64,000 nt of DNA. It comes from Callorhinus ursinus. Taxonomy: Eukaryota > Chordata > Mammalia > Carnivora > Otariidae. The stretch spans positions 9,626,311 through 9,690,310 of the forward strand of contig NW_020312787.1 in assembly GCF_003265705.1 (NCBI RefSeq), in the 5' to 3' direction. This document shows, in pieces, positions 57,990 through 64,000 of the stretch (positions are counted from its first letter, which is position 1; each line of letters starts with the position of its first letter). Made by a program: the position numbers and the translations under genes. The notes under the pieces are model-generated. The model searched no databases and was not told the origin of the DNA. It saw only the letters and a list, made by a program, of their open reading frames with translations.

Positions 57990-58070
57990 ATTGGCTTATT
58001 CCCGCATTCAAATTTGTATTGAGCTCCTACTATGTTCCAGATACTCTCTTTGCCTGCCTGATGATAACTT
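57990..58070 (-). repeat. L2 3' end, antisense
   Basis: 'tttgtattgagctcctactatgttccagatactc' is the antisense L2 terminus. A plus-strand frame of 122 codons (57916-58284) runs across it and is therefore unlikely to be a gene. Confidence 0.7.
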
Positions 58071-58309
58071 TCCCCTTCTTCCATGTGGCACAGCCCAAAC
58101 TGAGTGCTGGCATCTACTCCAGGTCCATATGGCTCAGCTAAAACCCAACTGGTTTAAACCAGTCTTGATTTCATACTCCTTGCAAGGGACTGATTTCATG
58201 AAGAGTGTGAATCCCAGCACTGGCCAATGGAGATTGAGAGGAAGTATGTTGAGGTGCTTCAGGGAAAAACTCCTTTGCTCGTAAGAGTTGCACAAGGAAG
58301 AAACTGCTT

Positions 58310-58755
58310 CTGATAGTTTAGTGTGTCAACTGGCTAGGCTAGATTACCCAGTTATTCAATTAAACACTAATTTAGGTGTTGCTGTGAAGGTATTTTGTAG
58401 ACATGGTTACCATCTACAATCAGCTGACTTTAGGTAAAGGAGGGTGTATTTGATAATCTAGGTGGGCTTCCAATCAGTCGAAAGGTCTTAAGAGCAAAAC
58501 TCTTTCTCTGAGGAAGAAGAAATTCTGCCTCAAGCCTGCAACATCAGCTTCTGCCCAAGAGTTTCCTGCCTGTTTTCATTTCCCACAGATTTCAGACTTG
58601 CCAGCTTCCATCCACACCTGCATAAGCCAATTACTTGAAATCTTTCTAGATAAGTCAATAGATAAATAGACTGATCAATAGATTGGTCAAAGAACAGTTA
58701 GATAGGTATCTTTTTTGTTCTTTTTCTCAGAGAATCCTGACTGATACACTGTCTT
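58310..58755 (+). repeat. LTR-like mammal-wide repeat
   Basis: 'gtgtgtcaactggctaggctag', 'tgctgtgaaggtattttgtag', 'ccaatcagtcgaaaggtctta', 'agacttgccagcttccat', 'gagaatcctgactgatacac' form a known mammal-wide repeat, probably a solo ERVL-class LTR (LTR16-like). The name is tentative. Confidence 0.6.
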
Positions 58756-59515
58756 CTTGTCAGTATGGAAATTTAGATGAATGAGTAAAAACATGGACAG
58801 AACCTGGGTCTTCAGGAATGTGATTGAACTTCTGAATTCATCAGACCTGGAGCCTCCCTTATTTGGAATGCCTTGTGATGAGCGGTAACAAAGCACTCAC
58901 TTTCACTGGCTAGAAGGTCAAACTAAATGCGTGCATTTAAAAGTTTAGAAACTAATTATTATCTCTCTTTAGGATTGGTATAACAGTGGGAAAAGATCTC
59001 CTGTGGTGATAGCCTGTTTCATTCTACAGAAGGAAATCTTGAAAACATTATTAATATTCAGAAAATAATAAAATTGTGCTCAATATTTTTGTAAATTATT
59101 GAATAAGTACCTTTTTCTTTATTTTGCACTTTTGAGGCCTTACCAAGAAAGGATCAGCTGCATGATTCCTTATTTTAATGTCTCATAACTCTCTATCTTA
59201 GTTCTTTTTCACACTCGGGATTAGAGTTACAGTTAAATTACAAACAGCTGTGATTCCTGCCCCAAGACTATATGTAGGTATGCCCAAAATGTTTAATATC
59301 TTCTGCAGGGAACAGGTGTTGCACGGGCAGTGTGTCCTGAAAAGAAATAAATTCACTTTTAGGCTGAAGCTGTGTAATCTAGTTGCTAAGATTTGTTTTT
59401 TGTTTTTTTTTTTTATTTTATTTACACATGTCCGGAAACGGATGCATGACAAAAAACATTGAAAGACTCTTAAAAAGAGAAGCTTCCATTTCTACTGTGG
59501 CATTATCTTCACCTT
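58756..59515. other. Unique AT-rich sequence
   Basis: T-run at 59401-59413. No gene seen. Confidence 0.5.
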
Positions 59516-59829
59516 TTTATCATTTCTTCTTTTTTTTTGTTTTGAGTGTAGTTGACACACAGTGTTACATTAGTTTTAGGTGTACGATATAATGATTAAG
59601 TGTTATGCTATACTCACCACAAGTGTAGCTACTATCTGTCCCCATAAAAATTACTCACGGAAAACAAAAACATTTTTATAATAGACAAGATATGGAAACA
59701 GCCTAGTGTCCACTGATAGATGAATGGATAAAGATGATGCGAGTTATAGATATAGATATATAAAATGGAATATTACTTAACCATAAAAAAGGATGAGATC
59801 TTGCCATTTGCGACAAGTTTATCCTTTCT
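59516..59829 (-). mobile_element. Twin-primed (5'-inverted) L1
   Basis: T-run, then an antisense L1 3' UTR ('gagtgtagttgacacacagtg', 'ctcaccacaagtgtagctac') to about 59650, then L1 ORF2 end in the sense direction ('atggaaacagcctagtgtccactgatagatgaatgg', 'aatggaatattacttaaccat') to 59817. TTTATCATTTCT (59516-59527) and TTTATCCTTTCT (59818-59829) bracket both parts. Confidence 0.75.
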
Positions 59830-59985
59830 AAAAAAGTTTCAGTTACTTTGACTACCAATCACACAGAAGAGCAAAACAGTAGGTGAGAGCCTGAGAGGAG
59901 GCTCTCTTTCCCAGGGACCCACTAATTCCCTTGAGGAACATTGCAATTGCATGTAGTCTTAAAGATTTGTTTGAACTTTTGTTGT

Positions 59986-60216
59986 ATTTGGTTTTATTTT
60001 TATTTTTAATTTTTTTAAGATTTTATTTATTTACTTGAGGGAGAGACAGCGAGAGAGGGAACACAAGCAGGGGGAGTGGGAGAGGGAGAAGCAGGCTCCA
60101 CGCTGAGCAAGGAGCCTGATGTGGGGCTCGATCCTAGGACCCTGGGATCATGACCTGAGCCGAAGGCAGACGCTTAACCGACTGAACCACCCAGGCGTCC
60201 CATGGATTTGATTTTA
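59986..60216 (-). mobile_element. Can-SINE
   Basis: Antisense young-type SINE ('agattttatttatttacttgag', 'gggaacacaagcagggggag', 'ccgaaggcagacgcttaacc', 'accacccaggcgtccc'). ATTTGGTTTTA (59986-59996) and ATTTGATTTTA (60206-60216) are probable target duplications. Confidence 0.95.
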
Positions 60217-60339
60217 AATGAAAGTTCCAAAGAAAGTTTTTTAAAAGAATTTTTTTTTTTTGCTTTTTAAAAGAAACACATAATAGACTTTCCAACATAA
60301 ATTTAAACTGCATTCATTTTTCCTTTCTGTCCAGTCATG

Positions 60340-60465
60340 AAATGGTGGCCTTCAATGTTTACAGAGCACTTATCATCTACTCATTGTGTTGGTAGAGGGG
60401 ATACAAAGACAGAGAAAAAGCAGTGATTTCCAGGGCAATAGGATACTGTCAAAAATTAAAAACTC
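60340..60465 (-). repeat. L2 LINE fragment
   Basis: 'tttacagagcacttatcatctactcattgtg', 'ggggatacaaagacagagaa' are antisense L2. Confidence 0.7.
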
Positions 60466-61404
60466 TTCCCTGTGGGAGTGACATTCTGTATAATTGGTTT
60501 GAACAAACACACGAGGACATAGAATTGTGACCAGACTCTCTCCTGGGCTGATTTGGGTCCCACTAGAAGCAAAGGAAGGTGTAAGAGTCCTTTGGAGCCA
60601 TGCCAGGTGGTGAGTCCTAGCAAATTAGGAAGGCCCATGGTTCACACACCGGTCTCCAAGACCTATGAGGCACGTGGGAAGAGGAGCAAATGCCTTCTTT
60701 CATGGTTGGTTAATCTGACCTTACTCCTAAGATCCCCCCATGACAAAGGGAAGAGAACCTGATTAAGCTCCTAGAAATCACTTATTAACCTATCTAGAAA
60801 TTAACCTATCTACTACTTCAGTGTTCTCAAAATGTGTCTATTGACCACATATGTGAGAACCTGTGGACTGCTCAGGAAAACATCACATCGCACTTTTGTT
60901 TCTAACAAGCTCCCACCGGTGATCTTCACGTTCACGGAAGATGATTAATAGATGATTAGGGGGAAGTTGGGTCGTATACCTTCTCCACTCAACTCACTGA
61001 CCCCAGAGCCTGACCTAGACAGTCTGATCTCTCTCTTGCTGTCTTCTGGTTGGATTTGACCAAGGGACCCTGGAAGTTGATTAGAGGGAAGGAAGAGCAT
61101 GATTGAGGTATTTATTACCTGGGCTTCCTCTTTGCTCTGCTGCCTGCAGATGGCCTTCTCCAACTGATAGCACTTTTTCTTTCCCAATCCCTGCAATGAC
61201 TCCTACCTCTTATCTCTTTGGTCCCAAAGAGACCAAATTGCTCCCCTGATGTTACCTGCCCCGAGTACTGCACTCTCCCCAGAACCCTGCCTGTACTTTG
61301 TAAGCAGTCTTTGGTAAACTCTCCTTTAATCTAACGTGAGTGTGTCATTTGCTCTCTGGAGGAATCGGGACTAAAAGAAATATATTTAGTAACAGTTGAT
61401 AACT
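60466..61404. other. Unique or unassigned sequence
   Basis: 61.2-61.38 kb ('cctgtactttgtaagcag', 'ggtaaactctcctttaatc', 'gagtgtgtcatttgctc') looks like the U5 end of an old LTR in the sense direction, unassigned. No gene seen. Confidence 0.35.
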
Positions 61405-61650
61405 AATAATATTTTATGCTTTGCAAATTGCCTTTATATTTATTTTTTGATCTTTACAACACAATGTGATGTAAGTAAAGCAGATTTTTTTTTTTGAAAT
61501 CACCATTTTATGAATAAGAAAACTGAGGCCAAGAGAAGTTTTTATACCTCGTAAAGTTCACCCCATTGGTCAGCGGGAGAGCCAGAAAACAAGTCTGGTT
61601 TACTGACTCTGAATTTAGAGCTCTTTGCACTGATCGGGCTGCCAGTCCTC
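61405..61650 (-). repeat. MIR SINE
   Basis: Antisense MIR: 'tgctttgcaaattgcctttata', 'atgaataagaaaactgaggccaagaga', 'agccagaaaacaagtctgg'. Confidence 0.8.
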
Positions 61651-61984
61651 TCCCTTCCCCACCACATGCAACATCACCTGATACTATTACCTAATACAAG
61701 TGCGATGGAAATGACAGTTTTTGGGTAACAAAGAACAATGAGAGAAAGAATTCAGTGTACTCTTTGTTTTCATTTCAATCAAAGCTGAGACGCAGGCACC
61801 CAAGGAGCTGGAAAGGAATGTTCTCAGAGGAGGCGGGCTTCTCTGCAGTTGCGCATATGGTCATGTGCAGCTGACTCTCACACAACCTGGTCTCTGAGAA
61901 CCTTTCCAGCTGACAGTGACTAACCAGCCCCTCTGGATTCTGAGTGAGCTCCTTTCACGGTATCTCCAACACTTTCCCCCTGTA
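61651..61984. other. Unique sequence
   Basis: No gene or repeat recognised. Confidence 0.5.
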
Positions 61985-62125
61985 TCTAACTCTTTTGGAT
62001 TGGCAGCTCCTTCATAGAAGGAGACTATTTATTTTCATTTGCTCCTTTATCTCCAATTTCGTGCCTTGCTCTGGTCACACAGAAAGAGCTTAATAAGCAT
62101 TTGTGGACGGAATAAAAAAAGCAGC
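61985..62125 (+). repeat. L2 3' end
   Basis: 'ggcagctccttcatagaaggagactatttatt' and 'agagcttaataagcatttgtggacgga' are the sense L2 3' region. Confidence 0.75.
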
Positions 62126-62139
62126 TCCTGTCTAGTGCC

Positions 62140-62945
62140 TCTTTGTACCAACATTATTAGGAAAACTTGGAGTCACTTTCTCCCCCTCTAATCCAGCCCG
62201 TTGCCAATCTCTGTTGATTCTACGTTCGGACTCTTTCTTAGATACGTTTCTTCCTTCTCCTTCCCACTGTCACTACTCTAGTTCAGGCTCTCGATTCTTT
62301 TTTTTTTTTCCCCCTTGGAGTTGGTTGTAATGGTTTCCTAAAATTCCTTGCTTCTTGTTTTTACCTGTACCAATGCCAGCTTCATCTTCCAGAGGCCAGC
62401 TCAGATCATCTCACTCCTCATCACAAGCTTTCAATGGCTTCAGAACAACAGTTTGGACACCTTAGCATATCATTCCAATGCTGTGTACCTGGCTCCATAT
62501 TTATTTCTCCAAACATCCTTTTCTACCCTCCAGATTCTAGCCAGCCCAAACTTTACCCTGCTGTTAATCCCGGTTTCCTCCCCACTCCATGCCTTTGCTG
62601 GTACAGTTTTAACACCTGAAATACCTTTCTACATCCGAAATATCTGTCTACAGGCTACACTAAGAAGCTACTTCTTCCATGAAATCTTCCTGCTTTTGCT
62701 CATGTTCCTCTTTCTCGGAAGTAATTTTTCCTGATTTTGAACGACCATATCACCTTATCAGTATCATTTTAGTATCATTTAGAATTCTCTGTGTATTACA
62801 ATGATTTATGCTATCCCTCTGCATCTTACTTCTCTACAGATGGTCAGGTCCTCAAGTTCAGGATGCATATCTCAATTACCTTTGTATCTTCTTTGTTATG
62901 TATGGTGCTCTGTACATAGGATATTATCAGTAAATATTTACTGAA
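62140..62945 (+). mobile_element. L2 LINE, ORF2 end and 3' region
   Basis: The longest L2 piece: 'ccattgccaatctctgttgatt'-like start, 'catctcactcctcatcacaagc', 'ccactccatgcctttgctgg', 'agctacttcttccatgaaatcttcc', then 'ggtgctctgtacataggatattatcagtaaatatttactgaatt'. A 128-codon plus frame (62348-62734) lies within it and reads the degenerate L2 ORF2 end; L2 is long extinct, so this is a relic. A T-run at 62299-62309 interrupts it. Confidence 0.85.
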
Positions 62946-64000
62946 TTAATGTGGGTAATTGCACAAGGAAAGCATGGACAAGAAATGGGGCATCGGGGTC
63001 AGTTTAAGTTTGGTAGATGAAGTGATCCTGAACGCATGAAAAGAAATTAGAGGGATGTGTGATTGTAGCAGACATAAAGGCAAAAGAAAGATGCCTGTGT
63101 CACGGGATCTCTGGGGAAGCTCTGCTTGCCCGAGTAAAAGACGAGACAATGGATAGTAGACATCAGGGAAGCAGACCCTGCAACTTAAGGAAAAAGGTGA
63201 CTTGGACCCAAGGGTGATAGGTAGGCAGTAAGGGGTTCTTCCTGCCCCAACAACAGAAATCTTTGCAATAGACAGAAGGACAGACAGGAAGGAAAGGAGT
63301 GTTGAAGAAGTAGATTACAAAGTACTGTAATTAGGTCCCGAATAAGACTTAAAAGGGATGTGTCAACAAAAATGGGCTAGATTTGGGGACGAACAATAAA
63401 CTGACATGTTTGAATGTTGGTGGACTATGGAAAGAGAGGAATCAGAGGCAGACAGAATTACATTAAAGCTAGATCATTAGGCTGACCCTGAGGGGGAAGA
63501 CTTTGATATCCAAGGTGCTTTTAGGCCATTCGCATCAGAAATGTTCAATAGCAGCACTGACTTGGGGGTGGGGGAGTCAGGTGTTGAGGTGGCCTTGGAA
63601 CTGGAGAAGAGGTCAGGGCAGATGTTCAGTTCTGTGAAAGCACTCATGCACTTCCCAGAAGCCTCTTCTTCCACATGTGACATGTATGGGACATCTGTTC
63701 CAGACGGGGAATAGTGATATCCTAAGTAGTCGTGTAGGTTATACTTCTGGTTCTATCTGGGTCACAGAATTCCGTTCCCTGTATATGTCACATATCTGAT
63801 TCCATACCTGAGGGTCCTGCAACATGGAGACTGAGGCATTGGGAATTCCTGGATTCGTTCTCTAGACTTTTAAATGCTCTACTGAACAAGTCTAATTGCT
63901 CAATTTCTCTGCTGGAGTCTTGGCACTAGTTAAATGAATTCAGTAGTATTCACTTCAAAGTGATATTGTGAAACTTCATTAATGAATGTCTTATTTATAA
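62946..64000. other. Unique sequence to the window end
   Basis: No gene, RNA or clear repeat. Short frames at 62946-63149 and 63477-63683 on the minus strand have no motif. Confidence 0.5.

Noticed and set aside
57916..58284. A 122-codon plus-strand frame
   Set aside because: It runs through an antisense L2 end and lacks any protein motif.
5541..60216. Can-SINE heads as genuine tRNA genes
   Set aside because: The heads keep A/B-box-like text but lack a full cloverleaf and are followed by the SINE body and tail.
62348..62734. A 128-codon plus-strand frame as a host gene
   Set aside because: It lies entirely in a sense L2 element; it is a degenerate L2 ORF2 remnant.

Overview
This is mammalian nuclear DNA, AT-rich and full of repeats, with no protein-coding gene that I can support. 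No open frame resembles a host protein or sits in an exon-like setting. The longest frames that resemble known proteins come from an ancient endogenous retrovirus and from LINE-1 (L1). I found no tRNA or rRNA gene and no CRISPR array. The organism is a carnivore: there are twelve Can-SINEs (tRNA-derived SINEs with a CT-rich zone and an AAATAAA-type tail) and a carnivore-type L1 3' end. The younger SINEs end in a GCTTGTGTTCC / GTCAAATAAATAAA type tail rather than the dog type I know, so I infer an arctoid caniform (bear, seal or mustelid group). That step is from memory of the families, not from a search.

Layout. 1-5.5 kb: mostly unique sequence with three MIRs, a slightly CpG-richer patch at 3.4-4.5 kb and two CTCF-like motifs. 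5.5-6.7 kb: a Can-SINE, then a minus-strand L1 with an apparent 3' transduction. 7-12 kb: unique sequence, L2 and MIR. 12.3-15.6 kb: old antisense L1M sequence ending in two joined SINEs. 16-20.9 kb: mostly unique, with the best enhancer-like stretch at 18.05-18.72 kb. 21-25.5 kb: a pile-up of antisense L1s (L1ME, L1MA-like, L1MB/MC-like) carrying several small rearrangements. 25.5-33 kb: unique sequence, MIR and MER5-like elements. 33.9-36.2 kb: a DNA transposon and an L1M 5' region. 38.5-39.2 kb: two young SINEs in the same orientation. 42-45 kb: L2 pieces, a tiny twin-primed L1 and an L1M piece. 45.3-49.9 kb: a degenerate minus-strand ERVL-type provirus with protease, reverse transcriptase, RNase H and integrase remnants in order. 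50-58 kb: unique sequence with old repeats and a small CpG cluster at 53.8 kb. 58-64 kb: an LTR-like repeat, a second twin-primed L1, a SINE, L2 and unique sequence.

Nothing here forms a pathway or operon. The main interest is in mutation history (3' transduction, twin priming, an orphan poly(A) insertion, a templated fold-back insertion) and in a few unique stretches with regulatory-like motif clusters. Nearly all L1s lie on the minus strand, which would fit an intron of a plus-strand gene, but no exon is visible. Repeat family names come from recognition by eye; boundaries of old repeats are approximate to some tens of bases.
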